Source of the DNA: Cellulophaga baltica
GTDB lineage: Bacteria; Bacteroidota; Bacteroidia; Flavobacteriales; Flavobacteriaceae
Direction of reading: 5' to 3'
DNA: 64,000 nucleotides
NCBI RefSeq assembly: GCF_900102165.1
Contig: NZ_FNBD01000003.1
Coordinates: 310,001-374,000 of the forward strand
A program made the translations under genes and the position numbers. Positions 55,191-64,000 of the stretch are shown here, in pieces. Under the pieces are notes generated by a model that saw nothing but the letters and a program-made list of their open reading frames with translations, was not told the origin of the DNA and searched no databases. The stretch's first letter is position 1, and each line of letters opens with the position of its first letter.

Positions 55191-56873
55191 ATGAGCGATG
55201 ATACAAAGTCTCTGAATTTTATAGAGCATATTATTGAGGATGATTTAGCCAATGGTTTTTCTAAAAACAAGCTTAGATTCCGTTTCCCACCAGAGCCTAA
55301 CGGGTATTTACATATAGGCCATGCAAGTTCTATTTGTTTAAACTTTGGGTTAGGATTGCGCTATAACGCTCCTGTAAACCTACGTTTTGATGATACCAAC
55401 CCAGCAAAAGAGGAACAAGAGTATGTAGATGCTATTAAAAGAGATGTAGAATGGTTAGGATTTAACTGGGCAGAAGAAGTTTATGCTTCAGATTATTTTC
55501 AACAATTATATGACTGGGCAGTAACGTTTATTAAAGAAGGTAAAGCCTATGTAGACAGCCAAAGTGCTGCTCAAATTGCAGAGCAAAAAGGGACACCTAC
55601 AGAACACGGAGTTGCTAGTCCTTATAGAGATAGATCGGTAGCAGAAAACCTTGCTCTTTTTAACGAAATGAAAGAGTGTAAATTTGCAGAAGGAGAACAT
55701 GTGTTGAGAGCTAAAATAGACATGACTTCTAGTAACATGCTTATGCGGGATCCTATTATGTACCGCATACTTCATAAGGCACACCATAGAACAAATACCG
55801 ATTGGTGTATTTATCCAATGTATGATTGGACCCATGGAGAAAGTGATTATTTAGAACAAGTTTCTCACTCCTTTTGTACCTTAGAATTTGCAATGCATAG
55901 AGAGCTTTATGATTGGTTTTTAGACCAAGTTGTTGCTTCAGATAAGGTACGTCCTAAACAACGAGAATTTGCTAGGAGAAATTTTAGTCATACCGTTGTA
56001 AGTAAACGTAAATTATTGCAATTAGTTGAAGAGAAAGTAGTTACCTCTTGGGATGATCCACGTATGCCAACCATTTCAGGGTTGCGCAGAAAAGGATATA
56101 CGGCCGAAGCTATTCGTAATTTTTCCAATACAATAGGGATCGCTAAAAGAGAAAACGTAGTGGATGTAAGTCTCTTAGAATTCTCGATTCGGGAACATTT
56201 AAACAGAGTTGCTCCTAGGGTTATGGCTGTTTTAGATCCTTTAAAAGTGGTGATTACTAATTATCCAAAGGATCAAGAAGAATGGTTAGAAGCAGAAAAT
56301 AACCAAGAAGATGAGAGTGCTGGATACCGAACGGTACCTTTTTCTAGAGAATTATATATTGAAAAAGAAGATTTCAGAGAAGAGGCAAATAAAAAGTTCT
56401 TTCGTTTGAAATTAGGAAATGAAGTTCGTCTAAAAAACGGATATATTATTAAGGCTGAGTCTTGTACAAAAGATACCGATGGGAATATATTAGAAGTACA
56501 ATGTACCTATGATCCTAAAAGTAGGAGTGGAAGTGGTACGGAAGAAAGTTTACGTAAAGTAAAAGGTACATTACACTGGGTTTCTATAAAACATGCTATT
56601 CCAGCAGAAGTACGTTTGTACGATCGTCTTTTTACAGATGAAACTCCTGACCAACATAAAGACAAAGATTTTATGGAATTCATAAATCCAGATTCTTTAA
56701 CGGTAATTACGGGATATTTAGAACCAAGTTTAAAAACAGCGCAACCAGAAGATTTTTTCCAATTTCAACGTTTGGGATATTTTAATGTAGATACAGATTC
56801 TTCTGCGGAAAAATTAGTTTTTAATAAGACCGTTGGTTTAAGAGATACTTGGGCCAAAATGCAACAGAAATAG
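55191..56873 (+). CDS. glnS: glutaminyl-tRNA synthetase
   Basis: 560 residues from ATG 55191. HIGH motif in PEPNGYLHIGHASS (HIGH at 41-44), the class Ic Rossmann core with WTHGESDYLEQVSHS, and the KMSKS equivalent VVSKRKLLQLVEEK. The C-terminal two-barrel anticodon-binding region runs from about 345. Attaches Gln to tRNA-Gln directly, so this organism need not use the transamidation route for Gln. The presence of gltX nearby completes the pair. Followed by a bidirectional terminator. Confidence 0.97.
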   Translation: MSDDTKSLNFIEHIIEDDLANGFSKNKLRFRFPPEPNGYLHIGHASSICLNFGLGLRYNAPVNLRFDDTNPAKEEQEYVDAIKRDVEWLGFNWAEEVYASDYFQQLYDWAVTFIKEGKAYVDSQSAAQIAEQKGTPTEHGVASPYRDRSVAENLALFNEMKECKFAEGEHVLRAKIDMTSSNMLMRDPIMYRILHKAHHRTNTDWCIYPMYDWTHGESDYLEQVSHSFCTLEFAMHRELYDWFLDQVVASDKVRPKQREFARRNFSHTVVSKRKLLQLVEEKVVTSWDDPRMPTISGLRRKGYTAEAIRNFSNTIGIAKRENVVDVSLLEFSIREHLNRVAPRVMAVLDPLKVVITNYPKDQEEWLEAENNQEDESAGYRTVPFSRELYIEKEDFREEANKKFFRLKLGNEVRLKNGYIIKAESCTKDTDGNILEVQCTYDPKSRSGSGTEESLRKVKGTLHWVSIKHAIPAEVRLYDRLFTDETPDQHKDKDFMEFINPDSLTVITGYLEPSLKTAQPEDFFQFQRLGYFNVDTDSSAEKLVFNKTVGLRDTWAKMQQK

Positions 56874-56958
56874 AAGTATAGTTTATGGCTATTGTTTATA
56901 AAATAATGATTGGTATAAACTATTGAAAACCACCTTCATAATTTAGTTGTAGTGCATA

Positions 56959-57001
56959 AAAAAAAACCATCAATACGATTTTATGTATTGATGGTTTTTT
57001 T
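56959..57001. terminator. bidirectional terminator
   Basis: Perfect stem AAAACCATCAATAC / GTATTGATGGTTTT with an 8-base loop, flanked by A- and T-runs. It lies between glnS (+) and the SPFH gene (-). Confidence 0.9.
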
Positions 57002-57116
57002 GTTTTAAAACGTCTTAAAATAAGAATTTATGCCAATCAGTCTATTTTTAGAATTCTATATAAGATTTTGAAATATAAATCACGAAACCTATTGGTATTA
57101 TCTATAGTTTTAAAAA

Positions 57117-58061
57117 CTATTGGTTATCCGTTTTTTTCTTAGCGGCAATTTCTTTCTTTTGCTTTTTCATGGTTTCACCAATCATATTGCTGGCAGTAAA
57201 TGAGGCAACCATATTATTTAACATATCACTTCCTGCTTGTGGAGAATTTGGTAATAAAATTAAATTACTGTTAGTTTCTTCTCCTAAAGATTGTAGCGTA
57301 TCATAATGTTGAGTTACAACAATTAGGGCAGAAGCTTCTTGAGAATTAATTCCAACTCTATTTAAAACTTCAACAGATTCTTCCAAACCTCGAGCAATTT
57401 CTCTACGTTGATCTGCAATACCCATACCTTGTAATCTTTTAGATTCTGCTTCAGCTTTTGCTTTCTCCACAATAAGAATACGTGCGGCATCACCTTCAAA
57501 TTGGGCTGCTATTTTCTCTCTTTCAGAAGCATTAATACGGTTCATTGCCTGTTTTACTTGTGCATCAGGATCAATATCTGTTACTAAAGTTTTGATAATA
57601 TCATACCCGTAAACAGACATATATTGTTGTAATTCACCTTTAACTGCAATAGCAATATCATCTTTTTTAACAAAAACATCATCCAATTTCATTTTTGGAA
57701 CTTCAGCTCTAACTACGTCAAAAACAAAAGAGGTAATTTGCTCATGTGGATATTCTAATTGGTAAAAAGCATCATAAACTTGTTCACGCAATACAACATA
57801 TTGTACTGAAACTTTCAATTTAACAAATACATCATCCAATGTCTTTGTTTCAATAATTACATCCAATTGCTGAATTTTTAAACCAACTCTGGCTACAATT
57901 TTATCTACTATCGGTAATTTCATTTGTAAACCGGATGTTCTTACGCTATGAAATTTTCCAAATCGTTCAATTATAGCAGCTGTTTGTTGTTTCACCGTAA
58001 AAAAGGATGAAAATAAAATCACTGCACCAAGAAATAGTAAGGGTATTAATAAGTAGCTCAT
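57117..58061 (-). CDS. SPFH/band-7 membrane protein
   Basis: 314 residues. N-terminal membrane segment at 3-22, then the SPFH domain (TVKQQTAAIIERFGKFHSVRTSGLQMKLPIVDKI) to about 190. A helical flotillin-like arm follows (ASEREKIAAQFEGDAARILIVEKAKAEAESKRLQG), ending in a Lys-rich tail. Such proteins oligomerise on the inner membrane and organise lipid or protease microdomains. This member resembles the stomatin/HflK-like group. It lies 73 bp after gltX on the same strand; no partner protease or NfeD is adjacent. Confidence 0.9.
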   Translation of the reverse strand: MSYLLIPLLFLGAVILFSSFFTVKQQTAAIIERFGKFHSVRTSGLQMKLPIVDKIVARVGLKIQQLDVIIETKTLDDVFVKLKVSVQYVVLREQVYDAFYQLEYPHEQITSFVFDVVRAEVPKMKLDDVFVKKDDIAIAVKGELQQYMSVYGYDIIKTLVTDIDPDAQVKQAMNRINASEREKIAAQFEGDAARILIVEKAKAEAESKRLQGMGIADQRREIARGLEESVEVLNRVGINSQEASALIVVTQHYDTLQSLGEETNSNLILLPNSPQAGSDMLNNMVASFTASNMIGETMKKQKKEIAAKKKTDNQ

Positions 58062-58134
58062 ACGTTTATTTTTAGGTTGATTAATAGTTCTTTACAATAT
58101 AGGTAGCAATTCTCTTACTTTTGTTACAATTAAT

Positions 58135-59634
58135 TTATTTTAATTGGTTAATTGCAGTTTTTATTCTCTGTAAGCTTTCTTCTTTTCCTATAAATTCCAA
58201 GATATCAAATAGGTGAGGACCCTTCATTTCACCTACGATGATTAGTCTTAGGGGCGGCATTACTTTTCCAAAAGATAATTCTTTGTCCTCGATCCATTTC
58301 TTAACAATTTGTTCTGTTTTTTCAGATGAAAATTCAGCCACAGATGCTAGTACATCATGTACTTCAGACATAATACTGGAAGTATCTTCTTTCCATTGTT
58401 TTTTGCTTGCTTTCTCATCATAGGAATTAGGGCTAACAAACATATAATCAGATAGCTCCCAAAAATCTGCTACAAAAACAGCTCTTTCTTTTATTAACGA
58501 AACTACTTTTTCTATTTTGGAAATAGGTGCTTCTATTCCTTTTTCTTGAAGTATTGGAAGGTATAATTCTGCCAATTCGGCATCCGTTTTTTGTTGTAGA
58601 TATTGTTGATTATACCATTTGGTCTTATCTGGATCAAATCTAGCGCCAGATTTATTTACACGTTCTAAACTAAATAGGTTGGTTAGTTCTTGCAAGCTAA
58701 ATATTTCTTGTTCTGTTCCAGGATTCCATCCTAACAAGGCAAGAAAATTTACTACAGTTTCAGAGAAATAACCTTCTTCTTTGTACCCAACAGACTCGTT
58801 CCAATTTAATGGAAAAACGGGGAAACCTAACTTTTCGCCATCGCGCTTGCTTAATTTTCCTTTACCTACAGGTTTCATGATTAATGGTAAGTGCGCGAAT
58901 TCTGGCGCTTGCCATCCAAATGCCTCATATAATTGTTGGTGTAAAGCTAAAGAAGGTAGCCATTCTTCGCCACGTATTACATGGGTTATTTCCATTAAAT
59001 GGTCATCTACAATATTCGCCAAATGATAGGTTGGCATACCATCGCTTTTGTATAAAACCTTATCGTCTAAGACATTAGAATCAATGGTCATGTTGCCTCT
59101 GATAATATCATTTAGGGCAATTTTTTCATCTGGTGCGGTTAAAAACCGAATTACATAGGCGTCACCATTGGCAATTCTTTTTGTTACTTCTTCAGGCATC
59201 AAAGAAAGAGAATTATCTAGTTTTAATCTGTTATGCCAGTTATAGATAAAAGTTTTTCCTTGTTCTTCGTGTTCTTTTCTATGAGTATCTAAGCTTTCTG
59301 AGCTATCAAAAGCGTAGTATGCTTTTCCTTTTTCCAAAAGAATTTTAACATATTCTTCATAAAGGGGCTTTCTTTCGCTTTGTCTGTAGGGTCCAAATTT
59401 CCCTTCTTTTCCTGGGCCTTCATCAAAAGGAATATTACACCAGTTTAAGGCATCTATGATATATTGTTCTGCACCTTCTACATACCTATTTTGGTCGGTA
59501 TCTTCTATTCTCAAAATAAATTCGCCATTGTTTTTCTTTGCAAAAAGATAATTAAACAATGCAGTTCTTACACCACCAATATGCAAGGGTCCTGTTGGGC
59601 TAGGAGCAAATCTTACACGAACTTTAGTACTCAT
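58135..59634 (-). CDS. gltX: glutamyl-tRNA synthetase
   Basis: 499 residues. HIGH-type motif at 11-21 (PSPTGPLHIGG), KMSKS-type GKLSKRDGEKLGFP near 260, and the C-terminal alpha-helical cage of the anticodon-binding domain from about 330. Charges tRNA-Glu. Standard length for the family. A near-consensus -7 (TATCTTTA) occurs on the minus strand about 20 bp upstream of the start. Confidence 0.97.
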   Translation of the reverse strand: MSTKVRVRFAPSPTGPLHIGGVRTALFNYLFAKKNNGEFILRIEDTDQNRYVEGAEQYIIDALNWCNIPFDEGPGKEGKFGPYRQSERKPLYEEYVKILLEKGKAYYAFDSSESLDTHRKEHEEQGKTFIYNWHNRLKLDNSLSLMPEEVTKRIANGDAYVIRFLTAPDEKIALNDIIRGNMTIDSNVLDDKVLYKSDGMPTYHLANIVDDHLMEITHVIRGEEWLPSLALHQQLYEAFGWQAPEFAHLPLIMKPVGKGKLSKRDGEKLGFPVFPLNWNESVGYKEEGYFSETVVNFLALLGWNPGTEQEIFSLQELTNLFSLERVNKSGARFDPDKTKWYNQQYLQQKTDAELAELYLPILQEKGIEAPISKIEKVVSLIKERAVFVADFWELSDYMFVSPNSYDEKASKKQWKEDTSSIMSEVHDVLASVAEFSSEKTEQIVKKWIEDKELSFGKVMPPLRLIIVGEMKGPHLFDILEFIGKEESLQRIKTAINQLK

Positions 59635-59779
59635 ATTTTTGTATTTGTTGTAAAGATACTAAAAGGTGAAAATTAGAACTAATTGTTTAAATAACTTAGG
59701 TAGTAATTTAATTTTAAGCATCAGATAGTGAGCTGCTTACAATTAACATTGTTATGGTATTATTCTATTTTTGAATATT

Positions 59780-59787
59780 TACCTTTG
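59780..59787 (+). promoter_or_regulatory. candidate -7 element (TACCTTTG)
   Basis: Exact TAnnTTTG match 67 bp before the TTG start of the DUF4175-type gene. The -33 TTG is not at the expected distance. Confidence 0.4.
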
Positions 59788-59854
59788 TACTTAATTCAGG
59801 AGCAAGTTATGCAACTGGTTTTTTTTCGACTATCTTGGTATTAAAATCCTACAA

Positions 59855-62800
59855 TTGACTGCATTAGATCAAATTAAGAACAATCTTAGAGCCTTTGTAA
59901 AAAGCTATTATACTGCCCAGTTATTGCGGGGTTTTATTCTGTTTCTTGCATTAGGTAGTCTTTTTTTGTTTTTGGTTTTAGGGTTTGAATATTTTTTGTG
60001 GTTGGGTTCTAAGGTTCGGTTGGGTTTTCTTATAAGTATTCTCCTGGTAGAATTTTATTTACTTTATCGCTTTATTATAGTTCCTCTTATTTACTTATTT
60101 CAGCTTAAAAACGGATTAACAGATAAGCAGGCTGCCAATAGTATAGGAAAGCATTTTCCTGAAATTGATGATAGATTGTCTAACTTATTAGATTTAGAAG
60201 CAAATGATGAGCAATCAGAATTGCTTGTGGCTAGCATTCATCAAAGGGCAGAGGAGTTAAAACCTTTTAATTTTTCTAAAGCTATAGATTTTAGTAAATC
60301 GTTTAGTTATGCTAAATGGATAGCGATTCCACTGTTCATCTTTTCGGTTATTTATTTTTTTGGCGATATCAGATCATTTTTTCAAAGTTATCAACGTGTC
60401 ATAAATTATGATTTGGCGTATGCAAAACCAGCTCCTTTTAATTTTGTCTTATTAAATGACGATTTGCTTGCATTACAGAATGAATCTACACTAATTTCCG
60501 TTGAAACTATCGGAGATTTGCAACCGGAAGCTATTGCAATTAATTTAGCAGGGGAGGAGTACCTTATGAAAAATAATAATGGTGTTTTCCAGTATGAAAT
60601 TAAGTCACCTAAGGAATCCTTTACTTTTTATTTTAGTGCGAATGGGTTTACTTCAAATTCTTATAATTTTGAAGTTATAAAAACCCCTACAATATTAGAT
60701 TTTATTTTAGAATTGTCTTATCCAAAGTATACCCATAAAAAGAAGGAAACGCTTTCTGGGGTTGGATCGGCCACTGTATTAGAAGGAACCAAAGTATCTT
60801 GGAAGGTGGCTACAGCAGATACAGATTGTTTATTGTTTAAAGGCGCGGATACTATTCAGTATTTTATGTCTAGTGCTGCTGGTATGTTTTCTTTGTCTAA
60901 GGCTGTTTATAATTCGCTGAAGTATAGTATTTCTACTTCTAATAAAAATGTTTCAGATTTTGAAAATTTAGAGTATTCCTTTGAGGTTATTAAAGATGAA
61001 TTTCCAAAAATTACGGTAATAGAACGTAAGGATAGTCTTGTACACAATAAGGCTTATTATAGTGGTAATTTATCTGATGATTATGGGGTCTCTAGTTTAA
61101 AACTTTATTATTATAATATACTTTCACCTGATAGTATTATGAGTTTGGAACTTCTTAAGCCTAATAGTCCTGTTAGTTCTTTTTATTATACTTTTCCTTC
61201 TGGTGTAAATATTGTTTCAGACAATTCATATGCTTATTATTTTCAAGTATCTGATAATGACCAAGTTAATGGTTCAAAGCATTCAAAGTCGCAAACCTTT
61301 ACTGCTACGATTCTGGGTGATAATCAATTGAAAAACAAAGAGTTAGAGTCTCAGCAAACTATCATTTCTTCTTTAGATAAGACCGTTGAAAAGTTAAAAA
61401 ATCAAACAAAAGCCATGGAAGAACTTTCTGGAAGCCAGAAAGAAAAATCTATTCTTAGTTTTAATGATAAATCTAAATTAAATTCTTTATTGCAGAAACA
61501 AGAGTTGCAGGAAAATCAAATGCAAAAGTTCTCTAAACAACTTAAGGATAATCTAAATAAGGCGAATAGGGATGATGGTTTAAATAAACTTTTGCAAGAA
61601 CGGTTGGAGCGTCAGGAATTGCAAGCCAAAAAAAATAAGGAATTAATAGAAAGTTTAAAGAAGGTTGCTGATAAGATTAATAAAGAAGATTTATCCAAAC
61701 GTTTGGATGATTTAGCTAAAAACCAAAAAAGCGGGCAACGTAATCTGGAGCAGTTATTAGAATTGACAAAGCGCTATTATGTAACTGAGGCGGCCTCACA
61801 ATTATCTAAAGATTTTAACGAATTATCGAGGAAGGAGATGGCTTTAGCTAAATCTAAGTTGAATGATATACCTTCAAAAGCAGATCAAGAAAAGATTAAT
61901 GAGCTTTTTCGGTCGGCTTCTAATAAACTAGAAGAACTTAAAAAAGATAATAATAATCTAAAAAAACCTATTTCTTTGGGTATTGAGAAATCGGATACGG
62001 ATAGTTTAAATAAAGATTTAAATAAGATATCTGAACAATTAGATAAGGAAGCTAATGGTCAGAAGTCATCATCCAGTAGTGCCAAGCAAAAATCTGCGGC
62101 TGAAAAAATTAAGGAATTATCGGAAGCTTTATCGGAATCTTCATCTACATCTGGTGGTTCTAATGTGACTGAAGACGCAGAGGTTTTGCGTCAAATTTTA
62201 GATAATCTAATCATTTTTACATTTAAGCAAGAGGCTATGATTGATGATTTAAGTGATAAGGAGAATGCTTTTGCAAATACTTCCAAGGTAATTCTAAAAC
62301 AGCAAGAACTAAAAACTTTATTTGCACATGTAGATGATAGCCTTTTTGCTTTATCGCTTCGTGTTCCTGAAATATCTGAAACTATTAATAGAGAGGTTAC
62401 GGAGCTCTATTATAATTTGGATAATGTGGTGGAAAACCTTTCTGAATCTAGGATCTATCAAAGTGTTTCCTATCAAAAATATGTGTTGAATTCAGGTAAT
62501 ATCTTATCAGATCTTTTAGCCAATATTCTGGATAATATGCAGGAAAGTATGAAGTCTGGGAAAGGTGAGGGTTCTGGCGAAGATTTTCAATTGCCAGATA
62601 TTATTAAAGGGCAATCAGATCTCAATAAAAAAATGGGTCAGGCTGGTCAAGGAAAAGATTCAACTAAGGGCGAAAGTGGTTCATCTGGTAAAAATGGTCA
62701 AGAAGGTCAGCAGGGTAGTCAAGGTAAAAATGGCACTTCTGGAAAACAAGGTAAGGGAGGTAAAGATGGTGAATCTGGTTCTTCTGGGTCTAATGGAAAA

Positions 62801-63352
62801 GAGTCTAATGGGGGTACTTCTGGTTCTGGCGAAGGTGATTCTAATGGAGATGGTGAAGGAAATGGGCAAAGTTACGGTAAAGGTAATGGTAAAGGTGGCG
62901 CTATGGGGAATGGCAACACCGGATTATCAGAAGACGCCTTAAAGGAAATATATGAAATCTATAAGGAACAAGAGCTTTTAAAGAATAAACTAGAGCAGCA
63001 ATTATCGAATATGATTAATAAGGAAGATCGAAGTTTAGGTCAAAAATTAATCCGTCAAATGAATGACTTTCAAAATAGTTTATTAGAGAATGGAGTTGCA
63101 AGAAGTACTATTGACAAAGCAACAATTATTCAGTATGAATTGATAAAATTGGAAGGTGCTGCTATGAAACAAGGGGAGAAAAAAGAACGAGAAAGTAATA
63201 CTAATTCTAATTCGTTTACAAACCCCGTACTTACGCAACCAGCAATCTTTGATAATTACAAAAATCAGAACGAAATTTTAAATAGACAAGCACTACCTTT
63301 GCGGCAAAATTATCAGAATAGAATTAAAGAATATTTTAATACAAATGATTGA
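59855..63352 (+). CDS. large DUF4175-type membrane protein with glycine-rich tail
   Basis: 1,165 residues from a TTG start; no ATG lies nearby and the N-terminal pattern TALDQIKNNLRAFVKSYYTAQLLRGFILFLALGSLFLF begins immediately. Hydrophobic helices at about 22-45, 50-75 and 150-168. A beta-rich periplasmic-type region follows (about 190-490), then long coiled coils (about 490-760). A collagen-like Gly-rich tract follows at about 900-1025 (GKNGQEGQQGSQGKNGTSG) before a helical C-terminus. The family is conserved in Bacteroidota but of unknown function. It overlaps ybeY by eight bases, so the two are translationally coupled. Confidence 0.82.
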   Translation: MTALDQIKNNLRAFVKSYYTAQLLRGFILFLALGSLFLFLVLGFEYFLWLGSKVRLGFLISILLVEFYLLYRFIIVPLIYLFQLKNGLTDKQAANSIGKHFPEIDDRLSNLLDLEANDEQSELLVASIHQRAEELKPFNFSKAIDFSKSFSYAKWIAIPLFIFSVIYFFGDIRSFFQSYQRVINYDLAYAKPAPFNFVLLNDDLLALQNESTLISVETIGDLQPEAIAINLAGEEYLMKNNNGVFQYEIKSPKESFTFYFSANGFTSNSYNFEVIKTPTILDFILELSYPKYTHKKKETLSGVGSATVLEGTKVSWKVATADTDCLLFKGADTIQYFMSSAAGMFSLSKAVYNSLKYSISTSNKNVSDFENLEYSFEVIKDEFPKITVIERKDSLVHNKAYYSGNLSDDYGVSSLKLYYYNILSPDSIMSLELLKPNSPVSSFYYTFPSGVNIVSDNSYAYYFQVSDNDQVNGSKHSKSQTFTATILGDNQLKNKELESQQTIISSLDKTVEKLKNQTKAMEELSGSQKEKSILSFNDKSKLNSLLQKQELQENQMQKFSKQLKDNLNKANRDDGLNKLLQERLERQELQAKKNKELIESLKKVADKINKEDLSKRLDDLAKNQKSGQRNLEQLLELTKRYYVTEAASQLSKDFNELSRKEMALAKSKLNDIPSKADQEKINELFRSASNKLEELKKDNNNLKKPISLGIEKSDTDSLNKDLNKISEQLDKEANGQKSSSSSAKQKSAAEKIKELSEALSESSSTSGGSNVTEDAEVLRQILDNLIIFTFKQEAMIDDLSDKENAFANTSKVILKQQELKTLFAHVDDSLFALSLRVPEISETINREVTELYYNLDNVVENLSESRIYQSVSYQKYVLNSGNILSDLLANILDNMQESMKSGKGEGSGEDFQLPDIIKGQSDLNKKMGQAGQGKDSTKGESGSSGKNGQEGQQGSQGKNGTSGKQGKGGKDGESGSSGSNGKESNGGTSGSGEGDSNGDGEGNGQSYGKGNGKGGAMGNGNTGLSEDALKEIYEIYKEQELLKNKLEQQLSNMINKEDRSLGQKLIRQMNDFQNSLLENGVARSTIDKATIIQYELIKLEGAAMKQGEKKERESNTNSNSFTNPVLTQPAIFDNYKNQNEILNRQALPLRQNYQNRIKEYFNTND

Positions 63353-63764
63353 ATTTAATTACGAGTTAGATTTTGAGTTAACTAATGAACCCTATTATAT
63401 AGATTGGTTAACTAGGGTTATAGATTCTGAGGGTAAATCCTTGGGTACTTTAAGTTATATTTTTTGTGATGATGCTTATCTTTTAGATATTAATATGAAG
63501 TATCTTAATCATGACACCTATACAGATATTGTAACTTTTGATTATTGTGAGGGCGATACTATTTCGGGAGATTTATTTATTTCTATTGATAGAGTGTTAG
63601 AGAATGCTAAAGAATATAATGTAGATTTTTTAGAAGAATTACATAGAGTTATGTCTCATGGAGTTTTGCATTTAGCAGGCTATAATGATAAAACAGTTAT
63701 GGACGCTGCGCTTATGCGTAAGAAAGAAGAGGAGAAAATTAAATTGTTCCACGTGGAACATTAA
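63345..63764 (+). CDS. ybeY: endoribonuclease YbeY
   Basis: 139 residues. [15 protein letters not shown] at 103-117 is the YbeY zinc motif: H105 and H109 are present, but the usual third ligand in HxxxHxxGYxH is Asp/Asn here (N114-D115), a variant I associate with Bacteroidota members. [14 protein letters not shown] and [12 protein letters not shown] are the other conserved blocks. Single-strand RNase in 16S rRNA 3'-end maturation and ribosome quality control. Coupled to the upstream gene, 8 bp before mnmG. Its last codons form the parS-like palindrome. Confidence 0.93.
   Translation: MIEFNYELDFELTNEPYYIDWLTRVIDSEGKSLGTLSYIFCDDAYLLDINMKYLNHDTYTDIVTFDYCEGDTISGDLFISIDRVLENAKEYNVDFLEELHRVMSHGVLHLAGYNDKTVMDAALMRKKEEEKIKLFHVEH
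63745..63760. promoter_or_regulatory. parS-like ParB-binding site
   Basis: TGTTCCACGTGGAACA is a perfect 16-bp palindrome. It differs from the Bacillus parS consensus TGTTTCACGTGAAACA by one symmetric base change and matches Pseudomonas-type parS. It lies inside the last codons of ybeY (encoding LFHVEH) and 12 bp before mnmG. Confidence 0.8.
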
Positions 63765-63772
63765 GGAAAATT

Positions 63773-64000
63773 ATGTTTGATAAAGAGTACGATGTTATAG
63801 TTGTTGGTGCTGGCCACGCAGGATGTGAGGCCGCTGCTGCTGCTGCAAATATGGGTTCTAAAGTTTTATTGGTCACAATGAACCTTCAGAATATTGCGCA
63901 AATGTCTTGTAATCCAGCTATGGGCGGTATTGCAAAAGGACAAATTGTTCGGGAAATTGATGCCCTTGGCGGGTATAGTGGAATCATTTCTGATAAATCA
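63773..64000 (+). CDS. mnmG: tRNA uridine-5-carboxymethylaminomethyl modification enzyme MnmG (5' part, cut by window)
   Basis: 76 codons are visible from ATG 63773. [29 protein letters not shown] is the FAD-binding GxGxxG with the MnmG-specific HAGCEAA, and [21 protein letters not shown] is the next diagnostic block. With MnmE it modifies U34 of several tRNAs using methylene-THF and FAD. 8 bp after ybeY and probably co-transcribed. Confidence 0.95.
   Translation, partial: MFDKEYDVIVVGAGHAGCEAAAAAANMGSKVLLVTMNLQNIAQMSCNPAMGGIAKGQIVREIDALGGYSGIISDKS

Overview
The window is low-GC DNA from a gliding marine-type member of the Flavobacteriaceae (Bacteroidota). The evidence is the complete sprC-sprD-sprB-sprF gliding/adhesin cluster with type IX secretion C-terminal domains, a PorP/SprF outer-membrane protein, many lipoproteins with acidic residues after the lipid cysteine, and -7 elements of the form TAnnTTTG. 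The genus cannot be fixed from the sequence alone.

Region 1 (1 to about 18 kb) is accessory DNA. Every gene lies on the + strand. Most are small hypothetical proteins, lipoproteins, or repeat proteins (HEAT, TPR, SH3, DUF1963/YwqG-like). Between 3.3 and 10.3 kb these genes are separated by two families of degenerate intergenic repeats. One is a roughly 200-bp repeat present three times (6461-6662, 8737-8936, 10072-10261), each copy sitting just ahead of a gene or operon. The other is a long imperfect palindrome with an AACGTTG terminus. The genes behind the three copies are an S41 peptidase lipoprotein, a DUF3644/HEPN-type RNase gene broken by one in-frame TGA, and a compact HAD hydrolase - phosphoribosyltransferase - DprA-like operon that looks like a nucleotide-based conflict/defence system. 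The layout resembles a gene-cassette array, but no integrase is visible in the window.

Region 2 (18 to 33.5 kb) is mixed: dienelactone hydrolase-like protein, TPR protein, lipoproteins, secreted cupin, NlpC/P60 hydrolase, a 189-bp tandem repeat carrying palindromes, ElaA-type acetyltransferase, cation-diffusion transporter, RpiB, an AT-rich 608-bp divergent spacer with DnaA-box-like 9-mers, RNase R, a DUF2807 protein, LysE-type exporter, Crp-like regulator, PanE-like reductase and an HD-domain protein. Two tRNA-Cys(GCA) genes follow; the second lacks the near-invariant U33.

Region 3 (34 to 55 kb) holds folB and the minus-strand gliding cluster. The 4,859-residue SprB adhesin alone takes 14.6 kb. 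It carries several dozen SprB-type repeats and one jelly-roll-like domain embedded among them. SprC and SprD precede it and are separated from it by a terminator; SprF, its presumed outer-membrane export partner, follows 20 bp downstream.

Region 4 (55 to 64 kb) is core: glnS, an SPFH/band-7 protein, gltX, a large DUF4175-type membrane protein with a glycine-rich collagen-like tail, ybeY, and the start of mnmG. A perfect parS-type 16-bp palindrome is embedded in the last codons of ybeY.
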